Source of the DNA: Sciurus carolinensis
Lineage: Eukaryota > Chordata > Mammalia > Rodentia > Sciuridae
Assembly: GCF_902686445.1 (NCBI RefSeq)
Contig: NC_062221.1
Location: 39,200,575 to 39,264,574 of the forward strand
Direction of reading: 5' to 3'
Length of the DNA: 64,000 nucleotides
A program made the position numbers and the translations under genes. The notes under the pieces were generated by a model. It was not told the origin of the DNA. It made no database searches and saw only the letters and a program-made list of their open reading frames with translations. Shown one piece after another: positions 1 to 11,761 of the stretch (positions are counted from its first letter, which is position 1; each line of letters opens with the position of its first letter).

Positions 1-604
1 GTGGAAACAAGGCAACACTAGGTTGACTGCAGAGAAGCTGTGACTCAGCTTGCACACCCTGCCTGCTGGGGCTGGGGACAGCCTTTCTGTGGAGGCCCAG
101 GAACTGGAACAAAAGAGGACAAAAATGTGTCAGAGCTACAGGGCCACAGGAAGAGATAGAACCAGCTGCCTGTCCTCTGCTTACTCAGAGTCCTCACTGT
201 GGGGTCCTAGAGCAGGCTGTAGTGACCCTGAACACCTTGAGAGGCTCTGTGAGAACTCTTGGAACAGGAAACTGACTCTATATTCTCTTCTTGTGCAATT
301 CAACTTAAATATGTAAAAAGAAAGGAAAATAAAATAAAAAATTGTTTTCAATCTCTATTCCCTTCACTGTGCTCTTCATATCAAACCCTTCAAAGAGGAG
401 ACAGGAGAGAGAGAGAGAGGAAAGTAAAAAGAAAGTCTGTCCTTGCTTAGTCAATCTCATTTACAATACTCAAAGGGGAAAGAAAGATGTGAACTCATTT
501 ATAGGGAGGAGTTCATATTTGGTTTTACTTTGGGGCATATTTTATTAGTTATATCACTGGCCCATGAGTTTTCAAAATTTCTTGTACTATTATTTTTTAA
601 AAGG
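1..604. other. Unassigned sequence
   Basis: No gene, RNA or repeat family is recognised. The short open frames are not supported by any recognisable domain or by splice context. Confidence 0.4.
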
Positions 605-858
605 GTTAGACAAATATATATATGAGTATGTCTATATCTATATATAGACAGATATAGATATATAAAGATATGTAGAGACAGATATAAATATAGATCTGTA
701 TCTATATCTGTCTCTCTCTATATATATATATCCAAAAAAAAAATCTTGAAAAGAAGGATGTAGATGTAGATATAGATACAGATAGATCTATGGATATATA
801 GATATCTGTCTATATATGTGTGTGTGTGTGTGTATTCCAAAAAAAATCCTGAAAAGAG
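605..858. repeat. Compound AT-rich microsatellite with duplicated arms
   Basis: The stretch consists of (TA)n, TATATC/GATATA-type repeats and a (TG)n block near 819-834. A non-repetitive arm (TCC, A-run, ATC-T/C-TGAAAAG) occurs at about 731 and again at about 836, an offset of 105 bases. This suggests local tandem duplication of a unit containing the simple repeats. Confidence 0.8.
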
Positions 859-2049
859 ACTGGAGATTCTAAAGAGAAATGATCTCAGAAGAAGTGGTGG
901 ATGTCAGCAGATGTCACAGATAAGCCTTGGTGAAATAGGAGAAGAGAAAGTTCTTTCCACTGAACTGGATGAGCAGAGAAAACAGATTTAAATGTGAAAA
1001 GTCAGGAATTTGACTTAATGTTTGTTGGTCTCTAGTTTTTCCACATGAAGGAGACTCATCTTGGCTCTGAGGTGTGTAGGGCTATAGGCATACCTGGGCA
1101 CAGTGGGTAAAATGGAGAAACAGGCTCCAGAGTAATCAATCAGTCATATGAGTCAGTTTCCAGACAAGCTTTATGGTTCTGTAAAATTATGAAGGAGACA
1201 GAAATTTTTGTTGGAGATGAAAATGGGGGTGGGGAGAAAGATAAGGGTCTTATTTATAGCTGCTGCAAAGAAAGCCACCAACAAAAGCTAAAAGATTTAT
1301 ATTCCCTGAGATATTTAGGCACTCCCCTGAGATTTCCTGACTTCTCTGAGATACCTGACTCTAGGTAAGAGTTCGCTGAAACAGAGCCCTACCTGACACC
1401 TGGAGGACCCTGGCACTTTGGTTCCTTTTATTACAATGGCAAGGCCTTGGTACCAAAGGAATCTGTGAAAAACATGGAGGTGCTTAGAGAATGCAAAGTT
1501 GGAGACGGCATAGGTCTCTAAGGGATTGGTGTCTCTTATTTGGGGATGGATACTCTATGCTGATGCCCATGCAGTTACAGACTACCAACCTAAAGGTGGG
1601 GGCTATATCAATTCACATTACATTATGAAGAAAGAGGCAGGTTTCTACAATGGAAAGGGGGATGTGCATCTTTAGGAGAGGAGTAGAGGTCATTGGAAAA
1701 TGGGACAGAGCCCTGTTTTGGAAAGATGAAAAATCACTGCACAGTTTGGAGGGCCTTCCTGGGAATGGTGAAGGTAGTTTGTACTATTGCCATTTATCTG
1801 CTTTTCTTCAGTGTTTAGCATTTGGACATCAGAATGAAGAATGCAGACAGCTAAAAAACTTCCAGGACTGAGATAATATCTGAGAGGAAAGTAGAGGGAT
1901 GAGGTCATAAAAAGACAACTCCAAAGAATTCCCTGAAGTAGAGGAAGGTGCCTAGAATTCCCATGGACTGAACAGGAGAACACAGGTGACTACAAGAGAA
2001 TAAAATCCCTGTTTTAAAAAGTCACTGTGACCCAGGGGAAATCTTTGTT
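859..2049. other. Unassigned sequence
   Basis: No coding region, RNA gene or known interspersed repeat is recognised here. Confidence 0.4.
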
Positions 2050-2340
2050 TCACTTCTGGTAAGACAGACCCCAATTGCATTAGCATTTTTGGCAACCACA
2101 TCATATTGTTGGTTTATATTGAGCTTACAGTCAAACAGAACCCCGAAATCTTTCACCCATGCCACTCTTAAGCCACGCTTCCTACCATCTTACACTTACA
2201 AAGTTAATTACTGTTTTGGGCCTAAAAGTAGGGTTTTACATTTATGTCTAATAATTTCACCTTGTTGATTTAGGCTACTGGGACAGCTTTGGATGAATAT
2301 TTTATGTAGTGATTCAGGTTCTCACAGACCTTTTCCCATA
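2050..2340. repeat. Possible ancient CR1/L3-class retroposon fragment
   Basis: The wording of the sequence (a stretch around 'gagcttacagtcaa', then 'ttacatttatgtctaat' and 'tttcaccttgttgattta') resembles an old interspersed repeat found widely in amniote genomes that I associate with CR1/L3-type LINEs. Divergence is high and the family name is tentative. Confidence 0.3.
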
Positions 2341-3000
2341 CTTTCAATAAGACAGAACCCAGAAGAATTCTTTCTCCAAAATCAAAATGACAGATTTACC
2401 CAACCACCATCTTGTTTTTAAGTCTACGTCTCCATTTTGACTAAAAGGGTCTTTCTCCTCTTTCTTCACAACATTCTGAGCTGCCAAACTGCCTTGGTTA
2501 GGATGTTTTTGCCTGCAAGGCTGGAATGCTAAATTAACCTGGAACAAACAATAAGAACCTTTATTAGTGCATAGAAGTTGGGAGGCCCAAGCATGGTACA
2601 TTCATGGGTGTGACTTTGTTTGTGGTTGGGTTGTACCTTCTCCCATGTGTTTTCCTTCGGTCAACTTTGTGGTTGTAAGATGGGTGCCAGGAGCACTAAG
2701 GTAGGATAATTCCTTGTTGGTGTCCAGAGGGAAGGTGGAAAGGAAAGTTCAGATGGAAGATTATTCTCTAAGTCTAACTAGGACACCTCCTAGGCCCTAA
2801 TCATTCCTGATTTGCTTAGGAGTGAGGGGCTTCCTGGGACATGGAACTTGCCATGCTAAAACCAAGAACATCTTGGGCACACAGCGATAGTGGGTCAACT
2901 TAGTACCTCTAGCTGGACCAGTCACCATTGCTAGGATAAGACCTGATGCCAAGTGACTTAAGCTAAGGCTCCTGGCAAAGTGATGGTCACTCATAACTAG
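2341..3000. other. Unassigned sequence
   Basis: No gene or repeat is recognised. Open frames on either strand are short and featureless. Confidence 0.4.
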
Positions 3001-3011
3001 GGTGGAATAAG

Positions 3012-3175
3012 TTTCTCAAGTGTGGTTCCAGTCTATCTCTACTAGGTTCATCCGGAGGCAAATTCCTGGCCCTCTAAATCTACTGATTCAGGGCATGGAC
3101 ACTGGAAATCAGTTTTCACCAAACACTACAAATTGCATTTCTATACACCAGTACTTGGAGAAACACTGATTTAGA
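3012..3175. mobile_element. MER5-like hAT-Charlie DNA transposon remnant
   Basis: The order of motifs (start like 'agtgtggttcc', middle 'ctactgattcaggg', end 'ggagaaacactga') matches the non-autonomous MER5 family. Terminal inverted repeats are degraded. This is an old, pre-rodent insertion. Confidence 0.5.
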
Positions 3176-3419
3176 TAAAACAGTACTCACCCCTGAAGCT
3201 GGGATTCCCATCCAAAAGGGCAAGGCTGCTCCATGGTGCAGCAAGGCAAGAAGGTGTGCTGGAAAATCACACCTTCTATACCAGTACCCTATTTCCCTGG
3301 GTTTCCAGTAAAGTCATCTTTCTGCTCGGAAGAAAGGGAAGTTGTTTTGCGATTGCTTGGTTTTAAGAGAAACCATCCTTTCACTAAACACTCACAAATC
3401 ATGCTTGAGAGCCACTCTT

Positions 3420-3488
3420 GGTTTTTGTTGTTGTTGTTGTTGTTGTTTGTTTGTTTGTTTCTTTCTTTCTTTCTTTCTTTCTTTCTTT
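3420..3488. repeat. Compound microsatellite (TTG)n(TTTG)n(TTTC)n
   Basis: Three successive blocks are visible: TTG units, then TTTG, then TTTC. They explain the Leu/Cys/Phe- and Asn/Lys-rich open frames that overlap this spot on both strands. Confidence 0.95.
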
Positions 3489-3734
3489 GTGGAATCAGTA
3501 TTAAACCCACAAGAAGTAGCTTGTAGGATCTACAGTCATCAGTTTTTTTAAAAAATTTGTTTAAAAGTCAAAAGAATATTTCTCATATTCAGTCTCTGGG
3601 GAAGCAACACAGATTTGAGGTGAAGAAATTGAGCTGTGGTCAGGCAAACTAAGCAAAGGATCTGAGCACCTCATTTGCACATATTGATTTTGCATATGTT
3701 TATAGTTAAATTATGAAATATATCGTATGCCTTA

Positions 3735-3830
3735 TTGTCTATTCAGAGAATTAAATGATATAATGTTTAGAAAAATTTTGAATAGTGCTTGTCTCATTAA
3801 GTAGTAAGCAAATTCTGATAATTCATAAGC
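3735..3830 (+). mobile_element. MIR-like SINE tail fragment
   Basis: The text 'attaaatgatataatgttta' followed by 'gtgcttgtctcattaagtag' follows the order of the MIR 3' half (attaaatgag...taatgc...agtgcctggcacatagtaa). The copy is short and divergent. Confidence 0.4.
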
Positions 3831-3837
3831 TGCCTTT

Positions 3838-4660
3838 TCATTCATTCATTGTTTGAGGTGTTCTGGATTTTGAGGAGAGGTCTGCACAGTGTTGATCACT
3901 AAAGAAGACAAAGTAAGTAGTAGTCCCTGCTATCATGAAACTCAGAGAATTGTCATTAAACTAGGATGACACTATAATAAGCTTATATACAAGATACCAG
4001 GACAGAAAGGAAGAAGAAATAATCAATCTGTGGGATAATCTGGGTCTTGAAGAATGATCAACAGTTGTCTAGATGAATGTGAGAGAAGAGGGAAAGAAAA
4101 GGATATTCAGAGAAAGAGTACACACAACTGTTAATAATAGCAAGGGAACAAGAAATGGTAGACAGAAGCTGACTGACTGGCTTTTGAGAGAATTAAATGA
4201 GATGATGTTTAGAGGACTGGAGAGTTTCATTCTAGAGAGAGAACAGAGATTTAAATAGAGGAGAGTTGGTTGCATAATCACACTTGTGTTTTGGAAAGAC
4301 CCATCTGGGGACAGTTAGGGTGATAAATTGGGAGATTTGTTAAGAGCCTACAGCATTGCTCCTAGTGAGAGGTGAGGAGGGCTTAAACCAGGAGAGGAAT
4401 GATAGGAATAGAATATAAGAGTTGGGAACAAGAGATATATAGAGTAGCTACAAATGGCAGGGCTGGGTAATGGATTACTTGTAGAGACAGGGAGAAGAAA
4501 AATTTGAGGGGGATTCCCTGGTTTCTGTCCTTGGGTGTCATCCAGATAATGTCTAGAGCTCAGGGTGGCAGAGTCAAATTTTGGACCTATTGAATGAGTT
4601 CTCTGGTGGACATCCAAGTGGATATGCCCAGTAGATGGCCAGCTCTGCAAGTTCTGTATG
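3838..4660. mobile_element. Ancient L2-class repeat, fragmented, antisense-looking
   Basis: It begins with 'ttcattcattg' and continues through wording typical of an antisense L2 3' region ('gtagtccctgctatcatgaa', 'tgggtcttgaagaatg'). Later parts ('ttttggaaagacccatctgg') resemble the longer old repeat also seen at 46140-46830. The copy is divergent and interrupted. Short open frames inside it are not genes. Confidence 0.4.
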
Positions 4661-4721
4661 GGGAGTGAGTTCAGGCCTGGATTGATGGGCTGGCCTCAGT
4701 GGGGAGCAGTCTTTTTAAAAC

Positions 4722-4786
<65 letters not shown>
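4722..4786. repeat. (AT)n(TG)n microsatellite
   Basis: A TA/AT block runs directly into about 20 TG units. Confidence 0.95.
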
Positions 4787-4788
<2 letters not shown>

Positions 4789-4922
4789 AATTTAATATTT
4801 CACCATTTAAATTTCCCATTGACCTATACAGCATTTACAGACTGGAAAGCTACCAGATTATAGTTCCTTTGATTCTGTTTCAAAATTATCAACATTTTCA
4901 GAGAAAGTAGTGCAGTTATCCT

Positions 4923-4954
<32 letters not shown>

Positions 4955-4984
4955 TAGGGACCCACACACAGTCTCAACAGAAGA

Positions 4985-5160
4985 GGCACCTGAGAGCAGC
5001 CTCAGGAGCCAGACTGCCTGGACTGGGGTCCTGGTTCTGCCAGGTGCTATGTAACCACCTCAGTATTTTTATAAACTAGACCTCATAATATTCACTTCAC
5101 AACTTTGTGGTAGGAATTGAGTTATCATATTTTAAGCATTTAATGCTGCCTGACACATTT
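4985..5160 (+). mobile_element. MIR SINE fragment
   Basis: Motif order 'gagccagactgcctgga', 'ggttctgcca', 'gtaaccacctcag', then 'cctcataat..ttgtggtaggaattgagt' follows the MIR core, with an internal deletion. Confidence 0.6.
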
Positions 5161-5184
5161 TTATTTTTTTTTCCCTTTAAAAAT

Positions 5185-5766
5185 ATTTTTTTTAAATTGT
5201 GTTGGTTCTTTTTAATTATATATGACAGTAGAAGTCATGTTTATATGATTATACAAGCAAGGAATATACCTTATTCTGGATAGAGTGCCGTTCATATGGA
5301 TATCCATGGTGGTGGGATCACTGTGTTATTTTCATATATGTCCGACTCATTCTAGTGTCTTTTCTTTGCTAATCCCCCTCCCTTTCCTCCATTCCCCGTT
5401 GTCTAATCTACTGCATTTCTATTTTTTTCCTCCCCCATCCCCCTATTGTGGGTTAGCTTCCACCTATTAGAGAAAACATTCGACCTTTTGTTTATTGGGA
5501 CTGCCTAACTCCACTTACCATGATGATCTCCAAATCCATCCATTTGCTGGAAAATGTCATAAAGTCATTCTTTATGGCTGAGTAATACTCCACTGTGTGT
5601 CTGTACCACATTGCCTTTAAACATTCTTCTGTTGAAGGGCACATAGGTTGGTTCCATAGTTTAGCTTTTGTGAATTGAGCTGCGATAAACACTGATGTTA
5701 CTGCACCACTGTAGTCCGCTGATTTTAAGTCCTTTGGATATATACCAAGGAGAGGGATAACTGGGA
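5185..5766 (-). mobile_element. 5'-truncated L1: 3'UTR and ORF2 C-terminus
   Basis: On the minus strand the segment reads from the C-terminal end of L1 ORF2 ('tatccctctccttggtatat' side, near 5750) into the 3'UTR near 5200. It aligns in order with the end of the full-length L1 at 43030-43330, including the conserved tail of ORF2 around 'gccataaagaatgac'. The ORF2 remnant is broken. No TSD was resolved. Confidence 0.85.
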
Positions 5767-6665
5767 ACAATCTTTTAGTTTTGGAATTTGAGGTGACAAG
5801 AATTGCCAGAAAGATGCCTCAGCTGAAGCTGTAGACTAGAATGAGGACAGGAATCCCCAGAAGCAAAAAAATTCCACAAAGCGCTAAACGAGGGTTCCGT
5901 GAGGTCATCTGCATGTTCTCCCAGAGTTCAGGCCAAAAGGACTAATTTCATTAGAGCCATTCACTCCCTTATTTCCAGGATGTTTTAACTAATCTTTCTA
6001 GGCCCTTATTTACCTTCTAATTATAGACGTAGTCCAAATTTTTTTAATTACATTTTGAGAAGTTAGTTTTCTAAGTAAATGTTTCTAGTTGTTTAGAAAC
6101 CACTTGTATCTGCTTTCTTATGTTCCTGTCCCCAATGTCAACAATTCTAAATAGAAAACTTTTTTCAAAAATATTTAATTTAAAATGTTAATATCACTTC
6201 TGATGGAGAAATGAGAGTAGGAAGCATAAAAGTATGACAGATTTGAGAAATAAATGCCAAGGGGAGAAAAATCTGACAAAATCTATGACCAAAAATATTT
6301 TTCAGGGAGAAAAATATATGTTTACTGTAGCTACTCTGGTATTTAAACGAGCTGCAGCAAGTTGCTTCCTTCCTTTTTTCCTGCAGCAGTTGCTGAGGTA
6401 GCCTGGGAAAGATTAGGGGGAAAATATCCCAAGAGTATCACATATGAAGAAAATATAAGCGCCTAGTGAAATAGTCAAAAAAGACTTCTGCCAACAGCAC
6501 ACAACAAACCAGGGTCACTGGGGAGAAAAATCCAACAACCCAGGAAATAAAGAACTCCAGATGGTGGACGCCACCTAGCGGGCATCTGGAGGATTCCATG
6601 AAAATAAAATGACAAGAGGACTTTAGAATTTGTGGATGACTTAAAATCATTGTTAGCGATTTTAT
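5767..6665. other. Unassigned sequence
   Basis: AT-rich, with no recognised gene or repeat. A few CpG-containing words occur near 5880, but not an island. Confidence 0.4.
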
Positions 6666-6725
6666 TCACTCTTTCAGTAAACATTTAGTGAGAGCCTGCT
6701 ATGTACCAGGGACATTATTGAGTAC
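6666..6725 (-). mobile_element. Short antisense L2 3'-end fragment
   Basis: The text 'tttcagtaaacatttagtga' followed by 'gcctgctatgtaccaggga' matches the reverse of the L2 3' terminus. Confidence 0.55.
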
Positions 6726-8139
6726 AGAGCCTTTTGTATTAATGATTTATTGTTGAGTCTATGAAATCAGCTGTCCCCAAATTCTAACTTGATTATTTTT
6801 CTGACATAATTAATATCTGTATTAAACCTCAGTTTCATTTGGTGGTGAAAACTTAATCTCAGTCACTGTAGTACTCCTATGTCCCATGGCCTGGTGAGGT
6901 CTGTGTCCTGGGGCTTAATGCTGGTGAGGCAGCTGCACAGGGAGGCTTCATCTAGCTTCCTGCAGTGCTATCTGTACATAGTCTTCAAGGGAGATGCTCT
7001 TTGAACATGGGCTCTCATAAGTCATGATGAATCAGCTCTTATTTCTAAGCACTGAGTTTCTTTGTATTTACATCATTCTCAGATATTTCCGTCATCTTCT
7101 GCAACATTCTGCTGCTCTTTTACTGCTGCTTACTGCATACACATTGGTTACCCATAAAAACTGTCTTGAAACTTATCTTAGTTTCATGTAGGAACTGAAT
7201 CACTGGTCATTGTGGCCTCAAATTCTCCAGATCTCTCTTGGACACAATTTGCTCCATTTTCTAAAGGTACAAAAGAGTTTATGTTCAAATCATTCCATGG
7301 GGCTAGATCATAGGCTACATTTTGAATTGTAAAGGTAGGTGAGGCCGGTTAGGAAGTTGAGGCTAGACAGCAAGATTTTATGTTATGCTAAAGGATTTTG
7401 CATATTTATTGCATTTAGCAAGTGATTGCAGTGGTATAGATAAGGGGTAAAATGATATTGAGTTGGACATTGGAGAATTATAATTTGAGAAACAATTGTG
7501 TGGTGCAACTGATTGTACTTGGAAACACCAACCAACCTCAGTCCAAATATCACCATTGTGCAAAGCACACAAAAGCAGTTCCTAGAGGAAGAGACAATCC
7601 ATGGGTGCTCAGTTTGTGGAGTAGGGTGGTCTAGGTTTTATCCCACACTTGGCCAGGAGTCTTGGGTAGTAAACAACCTGTCTTTCAAACTGTGGTGACC
7701 CTAAGCATTGAAATGGAGAGTCAAGTCAATACCCTTGAAAGCATGTCTAGAAACAGATTTCTACTTATTAGTTTCAAGTATTTTTTATTTTGACTATGCA
7801 GGGTGGTAAGGTATAGTCAGATGTGCTAGTTGAGTTTCAATTTTCCCCAGTGAAATTATGATACAGTCAACAAAGATAAAACATCTTTAAAAAGAAAGTA
7901 AATATCTTAGATGATTCTTTAGGGAAAAATTATCTTATCCTTAAAATTTCTGAAAAACTTTTTTTCTTGAGAAAGTCTAAAACAGTCACAGCAAAGAAGA
8001 GCCTAAAGAGACAAAATGGGTAAGTATGACTAGTAAACACAACTATAATATACCTGATGTGATCCTTGAATAGGAAAAGGACATTACCTGAAAACTAAAG
8101 AAGTCCAAAAAATCATGGGTTTTTGCTTAATAATAATGT
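6726..8139. other. Unassigned sequence
   Basis: No gene, RNA or interspersed repeat is recognised. Confidence 0.4.
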
Positions 8140-8285
8140 AACAATATTTATTCAAACGCTATCTGAGAATTTAATACCAGGGGAAACTGGCTGTAAGTTT
8201 GCCAGAAATATCTTTACTATCTTCTTAATTTTTCCATATATCTAAAACTTTTAAAAATAAAATCTATCTTTAAAAATTAAATAAA
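8140..8285 (+). mobile_element. Ancient L1M-like 3' end
   Basis: The order 'ggggaaactggctg', 'tctttactatcttctt', 'tatctaaaacttttaaaa' resembles the 3' termini of very old mammalian L1 subfamilies that end in an A-rich tail. Confidence 0.4.
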
Positions 8286-8649
8286 TTGGGGGAAAATATG
8301 AAAAAAAATGTTCCCTTGATTTAGAGTAACTAAATTGTACCTTGAACATTAAATAGTCAGTTTATTCTGATAATCATTAAGGTATGTGTTGGACTTACCA
8401 ACAACCTAGTTGGGAAGATGAGCCATCCAGGTATGTAAGAATGAATCACAAACAGGTAGCAAATGTTAAATTCCAAAAGAGTGAAATGCAAATCAAAATC
8501 TTGGAATTTAAAGAAGTATCTTTGGTGGAAAAGAAGCATTGGCTAGTGGTAGGCAAAGAGGTCTGCAATAATTTCATGTAAATGATAGGAGTTCAAGGGG
8601 ATCTGAAGAAAGAGTGAGGCTTAGATCTCTTTTAATTGGCATGATGTTA

Positions 8650-10670
8650 CCCTCTTCACATGCTAAATTAAAGTTTTTAATCTTCTTGAGGTAGAATTCC
8701 TGAGTTTTTTCTTGCATGGATTATGCTTTGGTGTCATCATAAGAACTTCTTGCCTAGTCCCAAATCCCAAAGATTTTATCCTATTTATTTTCAGGTTTAT
8801 GTTTTACAGTTAAGTCAATGATCCCTTTTGAATTAATCTTTTCATAAAGAGGTTTAATTTGAAATTGCATTTTTCTTTATCTTTTCTTTCTCCCTTTCTG
8901 TCTTTAATTGTTGCATAGGAATGTTCAATTACTTCATCACTATTTGTTGAAAAGTCTGTCCTTTCTACGGTTAGTTTTCCTTTGTCAGAAATCAATTAAG
9001 TTTGTTTGTGTGGGTCTATTTCTGGTTTCTTTATTGTGTTCCAACTGATGCAGGGACCTATCTGTCCACCAAGGCCACATTGCCATGATCAGCATGGCTG
9101 TATGGTAGGCCTTAATGTTCAGTAGAATGATTCTTCTCATTTTATTCTTGTCAAGATTGTTGTAGCTGCTCTAAGGTTTTTGCCTTTCCATAAAATCTTA
9201 GAATAATTTTATCTATGCCCACAAAAAAATGTGGGCAAATATTTCTATACAAATAGAAATTGTATTAAACCTGTAGATGAGTTTGAGGACAATGACATAC
9301 TGTGCTGTATTCAGTCTTCAAATAAAGACAGTTAAATTTTTTCCTCTTTAGTCTGTGTATTCTTTATTTCTTCTCCTTGCCTTATTTAAGTGCTTAGAAC
9401 TTCAAATCATATGTTGAATAAGAGTGGTAAATGTGAATAAACATCCAATTTTTCACCTTTTACATTTTAAGATATCAGCTGTAGATTATTTGTAGATGCT
9501 CTTAAGCTGATTCTGCTTTATCCCTAATTTGATGAAAGGTTTTATCATTTCATCTTGTATTTTATCAAATGCTTTCTCTAAATCAATTGATTTAACTATA
9601 TAGATTGAATTACAAATATTGAACTAAGCTTTAATACTTATAATGAATTTGGTTATGGTTTATAATCATACTTATACATTGTTGCACTTGATTTATTACT
9701 CTGTTGGTGAGGATTTTTTTCCATTTCAGTTCATGGGAACTTCTAATCTGCAGTTTTCATTTATAGTATCTATTTGGTGTTGGTATTAGGGTAATATGGA
9801 TCTCTTTTTGTCTAGCTGTTTTAAAATGTATCATAAATTATTGTAGGTTAGACTGGAAATGTTCCTTCCTTTATTTTTTGGAAAAGATTTTATAAAATTG
9901 GTGTTAATTCTTCTTGAAATGTTTGATATAATTCTTCAGTGAAATCATTTGGGTCTGGAGATTTCTTTTTTGGGGGGAGCCTTTACTAATTCAACTTCTC
10001 TAGTGATAAATTAATTACTTAAGGAAAAATAAGCTATGTGGTTCCTTTTGTTGGCATTTTGATAGTTTGTGGTATTTAAGGAATTTGTTCATTTCTTCTG
10101 TTTTTAAATGTATGAGGTTTACATTGTTCGTAGTATTGCCTAATTATACTTTATAGTGGCAATAGAATCTGTAGTAATATCTTCTGTTTCATTATTGGTA
10201 GCTGTGACCTGTTTTCTTTTTTTAACTATTGTCAGTCTTATTAAAGATGTACCCATTTTACAGACTGTTTCAGAGAACCAGTTTTTATTCATTGATTTTC
10301 TCACCTGATTTCCTAATATTACCAATTTCACTGATTTCTGCTCAGTTTCCATAATTCCTAATTTTCGGTTATTTCCTAATTTAGGTTTATTTTGCTCTTA
10401 TTTTTCTGGTTTATTGAGGTAGGAACTTTGATTATTGATCTGAGAAGTTTCTAGTATTTAGTGGAATAAATGTCCCCTTGGTACCATTTTAGCTACATTC
10501 TACATATTTTGGCCTGTTGCATTTTCATCCAATTCTCTGTAGTTTTCAATTTTCCTTTGAGATTTTTTTCAGCAGGCATACACCACTTTAGGTTTGGCAT
10601 GTCAATCTTAGCGTGCTTTTGTGGGCTGTGGTTTAATTTTCAGAGATTTATAGTGTTATTTTCTTTTCCT
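8650..10670 (-). mobile_element. Ancient L1 ORF2 region, antisense
   Basis: Read on the plus strand, this is the complement of L1 ORF2 from its C-terminal third towards the endonuclease end. Landmarks in order are 'gtgggtctatttctgg' near 9010, 'tgtagctgctctaaggtttt' near 9160, 'tatcaaatgctttctctaaa' near 9565 and 'gtaccattttagctacattc' near 10480. Many indels and stops make it a decayed, non-coding copy much older than the full-length L1 at 36.8 kb. Small open frames such as 10140-10352 and 10470-10802 are relics or chance. Confidence 0.75.
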
Positions 10671-11261
10671 TTGTTTTTATCTAGGGTTCCCACTGGTCTG
10701 CTTGGGCTGGGGAGGTGGCAGTATTTCCCAAGGCTGGCAGTCTGTTGTCTCTTGCTGAAGAAGAGTCCTCTCAGGTCTATGAGGGTAAAGAGGATTCCTT
10801 AGATGGGCTACTTGTTGAGGCAGGGTTTTTTCTTGCAAGAAAAAAAGTTCCTGCAAGAAAAAGTTAGGAAGTTCCATGCCCAGAGGGGAAGCCAGGAAGT
10901 GCTTCCCTGGCTGAGTTTTGTGAACAGGGTTGTAGGATCCATTCCTTTAGCTAGTGGTGTCGGGCTCATCCAGTGTTTCCAGGGAGACTCAGTATAGAGA
11001 CAGAACAGGCCCACTGAACTGACTTCTGTTGCTAGGTTGGGGGTTGGGAAGTGCCAGTTCTGAGTTGCCTTCCTCTGTTCTGTTCTTGGCTCCCACCTTA
11101 GTTCCTGTTACCACCTTTTGAAATTCTCCTTTGGTTTCCTCTTGTGTTATTTCACGAATTAGAATTTAATTTGGTGAGGAGGAACAAGGAGAAATAAGTC
11201 TATGCTATTTTATCTTGGCAAGAAGCTTACCAGTGTTTTTTCAATAAAGCGAAAGTTGAAG
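10671..11261. other. Unassigned, possibly upstream part of the old antisense L1
   Basis: This is moderately GC-rich sequence between the ORF2 relic and a SINE, and could be the decayed 5' part of the same L1. It contains a perfect 20-bp palindrome at 10826-10845 centred on CTTGCAAG. No gene is recognised. Confidence 0.3.
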
Positions 11262-11460
11262 CCAGTCATGTGCAGTGGCCTATACCTGTAATCCCAGCTA
11301 CCCCGGAGGCTAAGGAAGGAGGATCACAAGTTCAAGGTCAGCTTCAGCGACTTAGTGAGAGCCTGTTTTAAAATGAAAAATGAAAAGGGTTGGGGATGAG
11401 ACTCAGTGGTTAAGTACCCCTGGGTTTAATTCCTGGTACCAAAAAAAAAGAAAGAAAAAG
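11262..11460 (+). mobile_element. B1-dID dimeric SINE
   Basis: The left monomer is 7SL-derived B1 ('ctgtaatcccagctacc', 'aggatcacaagttcaagg'). The right monomer is ID-like ('ggttggggatgagactcagt', 'aagtacccctgggttt'), followed by an A-rich tail with AAAG interruptions. This is a Pol III element mobilised by L1 and typical of squirrels and some other rodents. No clear TSD. Confidence 0.9.
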
Positions 11461-11656
11461 AAAAGTTTGTTCATTTATATTTAATAGGCAAATAATATTT
11501 GTATATATTTATGGGCTACAATATGATAATTCAATACATGTGTTCAATGTATAAGAGCAAATCAGGGTAATTAACATTTCCACATCCTCAAACATGTTTC
11601 ATTTCTCTGTGTTGGGAATGCTTGGACTCTCTTTTCTAATGATTCTAAAATATGTT

Positions 11657-11761
11657 GTGTTCACTTTAGCAGCACATATCCTAAAACTGGAAGATACAGA
11701 GAAGATTAGCATGTTCCCTGCCTAAGGATGACACGCAAATTTGTGAAGTATTCCATATTTT
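11657..11761 (+). pseudogene. RNU6 (pseudogene): U6 snRNA pseudogene, full length
   Basis: The 105 bases follow U6 snRNA end to end: start GTG-TTCAC, 'agcacatatcctaaaac', the ACAGAGA box with 'gatacagagaagattagcat', 'aaggatgacacgcaaat', and the end 'ttccatatttt'. Several substitutions are C-to-T or G-to-A at expected CpG sites, plus one missing base after 'tggaa', so this is a decayed copy rather than a functional gene. U6 acts in the spliceosome. No upstream PSE or TATA was recognised. The sequence immediately downstream is an L1 3' end, so this copy probably arose by L1 template switching. Confidence 0.92.

Noticed and set aside
11657..11761. Functional U6 snRNA gene
   Set aside because: There are many substitutions and one deletion, no recognisable U6 promoter upstream, and it is fused to an L1 end. 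It is a pseudogene.
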